Part shown: positions 1 to 10,700 of the stretch, piece by piece | How positions within the stretch are numbered: the first letter of the stretch is position 1 | Layout: every line of letters starts with the position of its first letter | Assembly (NCBI GenBank): GCA_002104905.1 | Contig: MCFE01000881.1 | Coordinates: 1-28,472, forward strand | Direction: 5' to 3' | Length of the DNA stretch: 28,472 nt | Source: Basidiobolus meristosporus CBS 931.73 | Taxonomy: Eukaryota > Basidiobolomycota > Basidiobolomycetes > Basidiobolales > Basidiobolaceae | The notes under the pieces: model-generated | The model's database searches: none | The model's input: only the letters and a program-made list of their open reading frames with translations | What the model was told of the DNA's origin: nothing | Program-made: the position numbers and the translations under genes

Positions 1-598
1 TGGGACTTAATCAAATTACAAATGGACCAAAATCAATTGAATGCAGATGAGTGTGTGAGTCAAAATACAAGGCTGATGATGAAATTGAAAGATACTAAGC
101 AAGACTTGTGGCCAAAGAATACGCACAGACAAAAGGACTTGACTATACTGAGACCTTTGCACTGGTAGCCAGCTTTAATTCCATTAGATTAACATTGGCT
201 ATTACAGCCATATATAAGTATTTACATATTAATTGGATGTAAAGCTGCATTTTTGAATGGAGTATATGACTGCCTGTGAAGTCACAAAAGAAGCAATTTG
301 GCTAAGGAAGCTTTTAAAGAATTAGGCATATGTCAAAAATGCCTTTTACTTTATTTCAAGATAATCACAGAATTATACAATTAGGTAGTTATCCAACCAT
401 TCATGTTAGAATTAAGCACATAGATATTAGACATCATTTTATACATGAAGCTAAAGTGAGTAGCCTAGTTAACCTAGCTCACTGTTTTACAGATGAAATG
501 ATTGCAGATATAGTTACCAAACCATAAGCTAGAGACAGGTTTGAATATCTTGGGTCACAATCAGGACTAGTCACTATGAGCATTTAGTTAAGTGGAAG
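1..598 (+). pseudogene. Ty1/copia pol remnant (RT start fused to RNase H end)
   Basis: Broken copia polyprotein. Bases 1-265 translate in shifting frames to the pre-RT/RT start (LWPKNT, TFAx[11 protein letters not shown], then KAAFLNG). At about 268-272 the sequence jumps to the RNase H end (CEVTKEAIWLRK, then FTLFQDNHRIIQLGSYPT and HTDEMIADI-like FTDEMIADIVTKP up to base 527). The catalytic middle of RT, including YVDD, is therefore deleted. Stops and frameshifts are frequent. It ends at a purine tract (591-598) directly before an LTR, so this is the 3' part of a copia element whose 5' part lies outside the window. The assignment to copia is firm; the element cannot be active. Confidence 0.85.
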
Positions 599-945
599 TG
601 TTGTAATAATTGATATTTCCACCTAAATACTTACCTAACTTAGTCATTTCAATCATTACCTTCAGATCCTAGAGTATACTGACCAAATTCCTTGTTGGGA
701 TTTACTTGGACTATTTTCACCAAAATATCAGGTACCCAGAACATGAAAACTAGATAAGTTGTCCAAACTGACCCAAGCTTTGCACACATGTTTTTGGGAC
801 CCTTCTAAGCCTATTCTACATGTTTGGTATGCAAGACCATGTAAAAGTATAAATATTACTTTTACATTCAATAAATCATTAAGTGAAATCACATAATATT
901 CTTGTTTGCCCAATCACCTCGAATATCACCAAGTCTCTTACAGCA
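599..945 (+). mobile_element. copia 3' LTR, plus strand
   Basis: A 347-bp LTR running from TGTTGTAATAATT to CTCTTACAGCA. It begins right after the purine-rich tract AGTGGAAG (591-598), the usual plus-strand primer position. Related copies lie at 16430-16775 and 19053-19401 (minus) and 20147-20495 (plus). Shared landmarks are CCACCTAA, the ACCAAATTCCTTGTTGGGAT block, CATGTAAAAGTATAAAT and AATAAATCATTAAGTG. It is the 3' LTR of the fragment at 1-598. Confidence 0.82.
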
Positions 946-1235
946 ATTAGAACTATTAATCTGATCATATTGCAGCAGTTAAGTGGACTTGTAGATACTT
1001 AAAAGGGGCTGCTGATATCTGCTTAAGGTACTCCTATTAGGATTTAGAACAAGATCTTGTGGTACACTCAAAAACTGATTGGGAACAAACTTTAGAAGAT
1101 AGCAGATCCACCAAAGGATACACCTTTCTTTACTGTAAAGAGCAATTTAATGAAACTCTAAAAAGCAACCAACTGTAGTACTTTTCACTACAGAGGAAGA
1201 GTATATGGCTGCAAATTTCATAGTTAAACCTGGGC
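946..1235 (+). pseudogene. copia RT/RNase H fragment
   Basis: Short degenerate copia segment. DHIAAVKWTCRYLKGAADIC matches DHFAAVERIFRYLKGAADIC of the minus-strand copia at 17284-17565. Further on, TDWEQTLEDSRSTKGYTFLYC corresponds to the start of the RNase H domain. It is cut off abruptly on both sides and contains stops. It abuts the LTR at 599-945 without a spacer, so it belongs to a second, nested or rearranged copy. Confidence 0.75.
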
Positions 1236-1238
1236 TAT

Positions 1239-1552
1239 CACCTAACTTAGTCACTTAGATCCTTACCTTCAAGTCATAAAGAATTCTGACCAAGTAACAT
1301 ATTGGGATCTACTTGGGACATTCTGACCAAAACATCAGATGTCCAGAGCATGAAAATTCTCAAAGCTGTCCAAACTGCCTAAAACTTTGCACATATACTC
1401 TTGGGACCATTGCAAGCTTATTTTACAAGTTTTCTGCCAAGACTCTGTAAAATATATACACTGATTTTTATATTCAGCAAACAATCAAGTGAAAACCACT
1501 TAATCTACATGTTCTCCTAATCACTTTCAATATCTCCAAAACTCTTACCACT
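1239..1552 (+). mobile_element. 5'-truncated copia LTR, plus strand
   Basis: LTR of the same family as 599-945, lacking the first ~30 bp. It enters at CACCTAACTTAGTCA and ends at ACTCTTACCACT. It is clearly more diverged than the LTR at 599-945. It follows the pol fragment 946-1235, of which it is probably the 3' LTR. Confidence 0.7.
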
Positions 1553-1604
1553 GCAGATACCTCATAAAACAAAATATACATTCACATTCATTAAGTAGGC
1601 AGGT

Positions 1605-1949
1605 GAAAAGACTCTTGACAGTTTGGGAGAGGTTGGAAGCAACTTGGAGATTATGTAGAGCTTACCTAAGCATATATTGAACACAAGAGTTGTATATATA
1701 CTGCTGCAAGGTGTTGGAAAGACAAGCACATAGAATGTGCTTAATAAAGTCTCATAGGCATGGACGTGAAGTTTGGAAATTTTTAGGCAGCATTAGTAAT
1801 TTTGATTTTTTGGGTACTTGTCATTTTTGCAAAAATATTCAAAGCAAATGTCAGCAAAGAGCATGGGCAGGAAATAGTAAAGTTTATAGCTGCAATCTAA
1901 ATATGCTAGTATAAATATTTAGGCGTAAGTGCAAAATTTACAATAGAAA
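1605..1949 (-). mobile_element. strongly diverged copia LTR, minus strand
   Basis: Weak but collinear similarity to the minus-strand LTRs at 16430-16775: AGATTATGT, TATTGAA, a CACATAGAAT block, the TTTGGGTACTTG block matching CTGGGTACCTGG, and a final AAATATTTAGGCG matching GAATACTTAGGTG. Many small indels. It is followed at 1955-2005 by a plus-orientation stretch resembling the LTR 3' end (CAATCTACT, CCAATATCTTCAAAATCTT), so two LTR pieces face each other. Confidence 0.45.
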
Positions 1950-2065
1950 TCAAACAATCTACTATCTCCCCTAATTACCTCCAATATCTTCAAAATCTTC
2001 ATATCAGTTCGCATAATCCCTGGTTTAGCAAGCTCATTCAACTCAAACAAGTGTACTCTAACTAG

Positions 2066-2085
2066 TATATATATATATATATATA
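2066..2085. repeat. (TA)n microsatellite
   Basis: Uninterrupted alternating TA tract of about 20 bp at the boundary between the copia debris and the following CpG-containing gene-free block. Confidence 0.9.
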
Positions 2086-4570
2086 AATCCTAAATTCCAA
2101 AGGACTGAGAATGGATCTTTGATCCGGAATACATGAATAGTTGAACCAAGAATCTCAGCGCCCCAATGAACCATATTTCTATAGACAGTAGAGGTAGACT
2201 AGCCAGCAAGAATACTCACAGTATTTGACAACCTGTTAGGTAGCAATTACTCATATCCATCAATAGTTAACAATTTATTGACCACAAAATGATCCATCTA
2301 CAGTGGTATTGGTATGAACAATTGAAAGCCAAGCGGCTATTTGATGGAAAAACCCCCTTTAAAACACTAGGCAGATGAGCATTGGTGAAAATCCAAATTT
2401 GCAATTGATGAGTACTTCTGGGCTGGCATTGGCCAATAATTCCTTATGTAGCGAATCACAATCCGTTTCACTCGATTAACGGTTGGATTAGAGTGGCTTC
2501 GCTTGAAAGTGAATAAGGATTCCTTTGCAATACAAATCTCTCCCTTCGAATGCTCATGCAGCTGAGGGGGAGTCCTTACTCATGTGCACAACCAGCGACT
2601 ACCGCGGGTAGATCATTCAAGGGGATCAAGTGTTCCATTGTAGCCTCGTCCATGCCAGCCACCAAGCACTGGCTGGTCAGAACAACATTATCCGACAACG
2701 CGCCTCACCATAAGCTGCCTTGTTGAACTTGCTTCGCAGCGCTGATACAGATTTTAGCCTCTACCCCAATAACCAGCTATGGGTGGACAAGCAGTTCAAA
2801 AGGTAGGAGTCCAAGGAATTCCACCAATGATTGCATTATTCTTGCGATGGTGCAAATTGCTTGCGTATCAAACTGGACCCCATTCGTCAATGAGGACTGG
2901 TATTTTTCATTTGTCTAACCCCTGGTTAACCATCATCCAGTCTTACCACTGGACAGTCGGGCTAGGCAGTCATCTATTCCAGTCGCAACATGCTGATTAC
3001 ATCTGGCGGGCCACCAGCACCAGATTACCAGTTGACTTGCCCCTCAACAGCCACTAGTGCTGAAGCAGTGCTTCGACCTCACCGGAGGGCAATGCCGCTG
3101 ACCACAATGCGCCTGGTGTAAAACGTATTTGCGGTCTCCGGACGTACTTGGCCCGGTGCCCATCGAGGTGCTAGCGAATCCACATCATTATACCTATCAT
3201 AACCGCACTAGGCTAGATAGGCCTCCGGTCTCGAGCCCAAAGACACTCCCCAGTTAAGCGTCGGAGGAATGGCGGCATGGACTCGGCTGGGGCTAGGGCG
3301 AAGTCCATTGAACTCGACCATGATCCTGTGTGGTGTTTGTTACTCAGATGTGGGGTAGCTAGCCATATGCCATACGCCTCTTCGCTAGATCAGACGTCGA
3401 GATTCAGCAATGGCAGGATACATGTCTGCCAGCTGTGTTCTGCGTACAAGAGTAGCGATTTTCCACTCTGGCCAATGGGTGATGAGTGGATAGGATAGTG
3501 ATGTAAGATTCCATATCAAGCACAGGTCCATATGGCGATGCGCGTGGCCAATGCGGATCTAGTGTTGGCATTTATGAATGCAGGTGCTTCGATCCCGCCA
3601 GTGAGGAATTTCCGATTCATATGATTATAGTGTTAGCGGCTCTTTCCGCACATCTTTACACAACACACATGGGCACAGTAGCTAATTGTCACAATGGCAG
3701 CTGGCCCAACAGATTGGCACTTCGATGCCAGAGTTCTGATGGCAGGCTTGTCAATTCAGCCGCTAGTCACAGCCAACCATCCCAGCGCAGCCCGATGGCT
3801 GGTATCATGACATGTACTGATCCTGTGCATGGGTTATATTCAACTGTGGAGTGAACCAGTGATCGAACACTGCGATTCAGGATTGTGTTCTGGAATGATT
3901 TGTAGTCGATAGCCCCCAACCCGAGGTGAGGTAACCTGGTCACCAGGAGGCAATTTGGTTTTTCTGCCATGGCTTGCTGGGTGCCCTCGACTAAAGAGAC
4001 AGTTCGAAATGTTGAGCTCTGTCATTTTCCCACTTGCTACGGCACAGCGGAAGGGAGAAAAGACTCTTTTGAATCGGGGTTAGTTAGTAGATGAGGGGAT
4101 CGGTGGGAATGTTTGGATATCGATGGTTCGAATACAGTTACCACCAGCCGAAGAGTAGATGTAAGGGGTGAAAGCGCAATGCATAGGGGGCGGATATGCA
4201 TTAGGAGCGAGTTATCAAGCGCATCTAGGCATTTCAGATAAGAGTATCTTGTGTTTCGAAATATTGCCTGTGTTGTAGGCAGGCTTGTCATTGCTCCCTA
4301 GTATCTCTATGGAGACGTGGGTAACATAAATTTGCCAGCATAAGAATAAGGTTGCACCTTAATTTGACCGATCCTCCATGATTGGGTAGCTTGGACCTGT
4401 GTTTTATTAATTCCCTCTAATATAGAAATATGTGGATTTCCCTACTTTAGCAGATTATTATAGAGGTTACTCCATGCTAGATTCTAGAAGACAATTTCCC
4501 AGTAATTCACACATTCACTTACACAATTCAAGTTCCGGAATCTCATCTCCATTTAACTTTGTTCAACCCA
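2086..4570. other. 2.5-kb stretch with no recognisable gene
   Basis: Only short open frames occur here (the longest about 90 codons, 2779-3057), with no recognisable domain on either strand. Composition differs from the flanking transposons: it is less AT-rich and keeps many CpG dinucleotides (for example around 3060-3320). A short perfect inverted repeat, CCTGGT-C-ACCAGG, lies at 3935-3947. It could be upstream intergenic DNA of the F-box gene, an eroded unidentified element, or host sequence with unseen RNA function. I see no tRNA or rRNA. Confidence 0.4.
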
Positions 4571-4735
4571 AGTAAACATCGCTTTTCTTTTGCACCTCCC
4601 TCGCTCTCCTTTTTCTCAACCAGAATACCTTTTCTAGCACTTCGTCGAACGCAAATAGGTTTCTTCTTATTTCATCTGACGCATTTTCATCAAGACGCAC
4701 CATCCATCTGATAAAGTTTCTGTTGGTGGGAAACC
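4571..4735 (+). promoter_or_regulatory. Probable core promoter/5' UTR of the F-box gene
   Basis: Pyrimidine-rich tract (about 4580-4622, with CTCCTTTTTCTC) followed by a 110-bp leader and then an ATG in good context (AAACCATG, A at -3) at 4736. CT-rich tracts ahead of the transcription start are common in filamentous fungal promoters. No TATA box is evident. The transcription start itself cannot be read from the sequence. Confidence 0.4.
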
Positions 4736-7700
4736 ATGTTAGCCACTTCAAATCCCATCAAGTAAGTTGCAATTCCGCCCCATCTGTGAGACATGCATTT
4801 GCTGACTACGCCTTACCACTTCCATATGTTGCACAACAGTCAAAAGAAGGGGAAAAACCGCAGAAGGAACAAGAAGAAGCAAACAAAGGCAAAAGATGGA
4901 GACACAGGAGTCTCTTTCACCGAAAGGGCCGTAGAGTCGACGAAGACCTTTGAGTTCCAAGGGCTTAAAGAGTTCCAAGCCAGAGTCTCCCTGTATGCGC
5001 TCGTTTCTTCTCTGCCTGGTAACGTGTTGAAGCGTATCTCGCAGCATTTATTTCTTCAAAAAGACCGTCTATCGTTTTCACTAGTTAACAAAGCATGGCA
5101 TGAGGCGGGAAATGAGGCGCTGTGGTATACTCCCTCATTCTGGAGTACCTCGAGGTTTGCTCTGTTTTACAGGGCCATTACGGTGAATGCTAAGCTGGCT
5201 TCCAGTGTGGTCGAGTTGAATCTGGTGCTGAGTGACACTTCTGAAAACCAGATTTTCTTCTCCGAAGACCCGCAATGCCGTTTACTTCGCAAATCTCCAA
5301 TCGCTGATGCACATATCATCCAGAAGCTGGTCAAGGCCTGTAAGAGCCTCAAGCGGCTCCACATGTATGGCTGGAATTTCGACGATACCTCCATGAAGAA
5401 GGTGCTTTCGGTGGCCACCGAAGTGACTGCCCTACGAGTGGTTGGCTCTGATGCTCTTACCCAGCGGCCATTCTTGGAAGCCCCCATGAAACTGCAGAGC
5501 TTTGTACTCGATGCAAATTTACAGCTGAACGATCTGTTTGTGCGGATCTCGTCTTCACGCTTCCAAGCACTTAAATCATTACATCTAGCAGCTAGCAACA
5601 TAAGCGAGAAAGGCTTCAATATATTGGCTGACAACATACAGAACCTTCAAGAGTTATGTATCCATCAAAGCCCGGGCTTCAACGACACCATTGTGGAGAA
5701 GCTTACGCGGAACTGCTTTAATTTGGAGAAGATCTCCATTCAGCATTGCGGGATCACCCTGTCCAGCTTGCAGCTGCTAGTTGAGAGTAATGTGAACCTG
5801 AAAGAGATTCGTTTAAATCTAGATGTCGCCGATGACGACGAGAGCGCCGTTTCATGGATGATGCCCATCTGCGAAAGCCTGGAGCTTCTCTCCCTGGAAA
5901 ATGCCATGATTGACGACGATTTGTTGCAAAACATAGGCATGCATTGCCCCAAAATTAGAGACCTCAGCCTGGTCCAGTGTGATTTAGTCACTGATGACTG
6001 TATCCGATTCTTCTCTGAGAGTTTAGAGGGGCTTGCCAATGTCCACCTAGCTAACTGCGAACATTTGACGGGCGGTTCGCTATTTAGCCTACTCAGCTTG
6101 CAGAGGAAGTCGTTACGGTCGATTACATTCAAATTCAATGGCGACTTCGATGTGTCGAACGAAACCAAGAATCTGTTACGAAATGCTCCAAACCTTCAGG
6201 AGCTTAAGCTTCAAGGATATGAGAGCCAAATCGCCACCAAAGAATGGTGCAACCTATTGAAAAGATTCAGGAGTACCGCTGGCTCAACTCAGACCCCCTT
6301 CTTGAATTTCATTTCGAACCTGCAGGAATCCCCCAGCAATTCCCGACCCACCAGCCCTCCACAGAAGGAAACTAGAAAGCGCGACACTGTTCATGAGAAC
6401 GAGCCTGATTCTGCTGCTTCAGTTTCCAAGGCGGAAGATGAGAATTCCACCAAGAAAAAGAAGAAGGAGTCGGTGGTTGAGTCGACTCCTGTGCCAGCCA
6501 GTGTCGGTTCTGCAAATGGTGCTGGCAAGCCAGAGAGCATTCAACGAGTAATTCCTTGGAGAGAATGGGGCGAAGGGAGCGAGGACTCCGAGGAGGAAGT
6601 ATCCGGCTCACCCATGCCTCCAGCTACACCAAAGGTGGAGCAGAAGATGCTTCAAGGAAGTGGCAAATTCGGCACTATCCGAAAGGGGGATGCACTTAAT
6701 TTCTTACAGCAATTACAGGCAGTCCCAGACATCCTGGAGCCGGAATTCAACGAGACTCAGGATTTCCAATATACCGTTGAGCGCGAGAAGTCCGATGGCG
6801 CCGAGCCCATGGACATCCCTCCGGAGGAGAGTGAGGACTTCGTCTACAGTGCCGAGAAGGATGGCTCACCTGTGGATCAACCACCAGCAAAGCCAACTGA
6901 GCTCGTCAAGTTTACTTATAACCCGTATGCACCGGAATTTTTCTACCAGCCGAAGGCTAAGAGCGAGGCTAAACCGGCGGAGGTCAATCCTCCCGTCGCA
7001 CTTAACGGGATTGACTACGAGGAATTCGTCTACCACGCTGATCAGGATCCAATAGCATCGGCAACGAGCGACCAATTCGAATACACCATGGATGAGAGAT
7101 CGGATGGCTTTGTGACCGAAGAATTCAACTATGGTGGCGCGGATGATCACGAGGCATTTACCTATGTCGACCAGTCTAGTAAAGCACAGGCCGCATCCTA
7201 CGATCAACTAGATCAAGACGCATTTGTGTATGCAACTGAGACCGAATCTATCCACGCAGATGCCCAAGACTTGGTATTCACATACCCCAGCGAGGCCCCT
7301 ATTGTCGAGGCATCCGCACCATTTGAGGACGATTCAAATGAATTTGTCTACACGGCTGCAGCAGATCAATTCAGTTATAGCTCCGCAAAGGACGATGATG
7401 AATTTAGCTACCAGCAGGAGGTAAGTATGACTGCCCCTGTAGAAGAAATGGATTCCGGCGAGTTCGTCTACACCCCACAAGAGAACGAGAGTGAATTCAT
7501 CTACAATGTGGGCAAGGATAAGAACAGTTCGTGCGACCCCATTGGCGATTCTGATGAGGAGTTCGTCTACTCGGATGTAAAGGAGGAACTTAGCCGGACT
7601 GGTCTGTCGGACGAGGCTCCTTTCCAAATTCCTGACGAGATGAATGGGCAGAGTAGTTCTGACGAGTTCGTTTACACGAAGCTCGAAGTAGGCCCGAGCG

Positions 7701-10700
7701 AGTTATCTGCGGAGACAGAGGAGTTTGTCTACTCGCAACCTGCAGATCAATCGGAGCCCGTAGAGTTCGTATATAGCAATGAGAAGAAAGCCCCCTCACC
7801 TGTTCCCGAATTCATCTACCTCAGTAACGAGCCCGCTGGCAGCGAGACTGCCCACCCACTGGATATTTCGGATGAGCCCGTGGCACCTGTGGATGTAGAG
7901 CCTTCATACTCGTATCCCGAAGAGCACACCCCAACCAACAAGGAATTCGCTTACCCGACCAATGAGGAATTCATCTATTCTGAAGTGGAGAATCAAATCC
8001 CTCATCAGGCTACTCAGCTCCCCGCTCAGGACGCTGTTGAGCCAATGAATGAGGTGGAGGAGTACTCCGATCCCGAGCTCTGGGTCGGCTGGAAAACTGA
8101 GGATGAGTGGAAGCGTATCAGCAACAACAAGCTATCCGCCACCAACGTCTTTTTCAAGAACGCCTTGTCAGCCGATGAGGCAGAGGAGACCTTAAAGGGG
8201 CTCAAGGGCTATGAAAGGATGATTCACTCGGCTCCTGGATCCACCCCCGGTAGCAAGACCCAGAGGCAAGGTACCCTTCGCAAGCAATTGGCGAATTTCC
8301 TGGCGGAGGCAAGCCAGATCCGAAATGAAAAGAAAGAGCAGATCCAGTACCAAACTTACCTCGAGGGGAACGAACTGCCTGCGAACATGTATATGTCGAA
8401 CGACGCCATGGACTGGGAACAGGCTAGATCGGCACCAAACTATTCCGAATATTACCATCATAACGCATACCCAGCTCCCTACGAGGAGTATCCTTACGAG
8501 CAACTTGAGCCTCCTCACGGAGCTCCTCAGATGCACGTCGAGCAAGCAATGATACCCGCACACATGCCCTTGCCTGAGGCTAAGCCAGCATTCCAGATCC
8601 AAGAGTTCGGTTCCATTGGCTCAGGATTTAAATTCGACTACGAACAAATCATGAAAGAAGTCGAATCCCTGCCTAGGTCGATTCGGGACAATTTCGCCCA
8701 GAAATCCAAGGAGAATGTGGGCTTACACCAGGTGGAGTATTCGGCCAACCATGAGGAGGAGTTCGAGTACTCAGCACACAAGTATGACACTGGCGTAGAC
8801 GAGGATGCTGATGACGAGGACGAGTTCGAATTCGACTATACCAAGATCAAGGGCGAATTGAAGCCGGATGACACTAACCATGAGTCCGAAGTCAATTTTT
8901 CGTCAAACGCTGGAGAAGGTGATAATCAAGGGGAAGGGGAAGAGGAAGAGTTCAATTACCTGCAGTATAGTCAAGAAGGCCAAGATGAGCCTGAACGACC
9001 AGAGGTCGAAGAGTTCAATTATCTGGCTGAGGTGGAATCCAAAGACCATCAGAACTCCTTTGATTATCTCGTCGTCAAATCCGTTGCCGTCGAGTCATCT
9101 GATGAAGAATTCAATTACATGGTCTCCAAGGAGCAGACTGATTTATTGGCCGATTCAACCCACTCCGCTGACGAAACCTTTGACTACATGGAGGCGAAGA
9201 ACGAAGTAAGCAGTGATCCAATCGAATCCACTCCCTTGCTGGTGCTTCCAAACGATGGTCAGACAGCTACCGTATCTATCACTCCAGCAGATTCCGAGGA
9301 GTTCGACTACTCGATGATCAAGAGATCTGAGAAGAAGATTCATCCAGTCAGCCTTTTGCAAGAGCACGCCGCCGACACAGTGCCTTCTTCTCCCTTCGAA
9401 AGTAGCCCATCATGGGAGCGCCAGGTATTCAAAGAGGAGCGGAAGCTTTTCGATACACTGAGTGTGGAGCCCATGGCGGAGCAGGAATTCAGCTACCTTG
9501 ATTCCCAAGGGGAGGTCAACAGCGAGCAGGATGCACCGCCCGCCGCGGAGGAGAAGCATCCTGAAGAATTCGGTTATCAGTCAGACTCCAAGTTTGCTAC
9601 CTCCAACCCCTCAAATATAGAAACTCAATCGGAAGAAACGTTTGATTACGTTCAAGAGAAAACCTTTGAAGTGGCAGAATCGACTGCCGAACGTCCATCG
9701 CACAAAGCGAGTATTGAGGAGTACCCCCCTCCAGCCGAGAATTACTCTGAACAATACTCCGAGCTCCATGATGACTTCACTCACATTCTCGAACCTGCCA
9801 TGGCTGGCGGTGAGAAGGAGCAGATCTTTGCTACCAAGGATCTTCTCGATTCGGCGCCTGAAGAGTATGTTGCCGCTATCCAACGAGAGAAATCCTCCAA
9901 ATCTGAGCTGGAGCATAAGGTGTTTGGACAAGCATCCAACATACTGAAGTCTTTGCTCGACCAGGCCCACCAATCGGACGTGGAGAAGGAGCAAGACATG
10001 TCCTCCCCGGAAATGGAGTCCAAGGAGGACAAGAAATCCAGAAAGAAGAAGAAGAAGGAGAAGGAGCTCGAGAGGAAACAGAAGGAGCAGGAGAGGAAGG
10101 AGAAGAAGGAAAGAAGGGAAAAGGAACAGAAGGAGAAAGAGAAGGAGAAAGCCCAAAAGGAAAAACAAAAGGACAAAAAGAAACACGACTCCGTCTCGGA
10201 GTCCGCTGACCAATCCACAACGGCTCCACCCCTTTACCCTACTCTGCAAGACTCTGCTATCGAACAGCTCCTGCTTCAACTGGAAGACAAAAAAGAGCAC
10301 TCGAGCAAGGAAAAGAAGAAGGAGATCCAATTGGACATCGATAAAGTCAAATCCTTCACCGAGTCCTCCCAAGATAGTCTTGCCACATCCACCAACAATG
10401 GCAAGACCGATGAGATTCTAAACTCGATTCTGGAGATGCTGGGGCTTAACGAAGGCGAAACCAAGGGTAGCCAACCGTTGACCAACGGAAATCTTGTGGA
10501 ATCCGACGAGGTGAACTTGATGTCGGAGCCAGTCCCCACTTCAGAGAAGAAATCCAAGAAATCCAAGAGTCAGAAGCAAGGTACTGCATTGCCCAGCCGA
10601 GGAATTTGGTCTGGTTCATAGTGGAATTCACCCGCTGACCTTCACCTTTACTTCAATCTACAGATTCCGTAGCCCCTGAGGATGGCCAAGAAGTCCAGCC

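Noticed and set aside
4125-4140. GGTTCGAATAC, resembling a tRNA T-loop
   Set aside because: No paired T-stem or upstream anticodon and D arms at the right spacing.
7422-7443. GTAAGT followed shortly by TAG inside the F-x-Y region, as a possible intron
   Set aside because: Only 22 nt, too short to splice, and the frame is open and keeps the repeat pattern through it.
9611-10372. 253-codon minus-strand frame rich in Leu and Phe
   Set aside because: Antisense shadow of the Lys/Glu codons of the F-box gene; the low-complexity antisense product is what GAG/AAG codons give.
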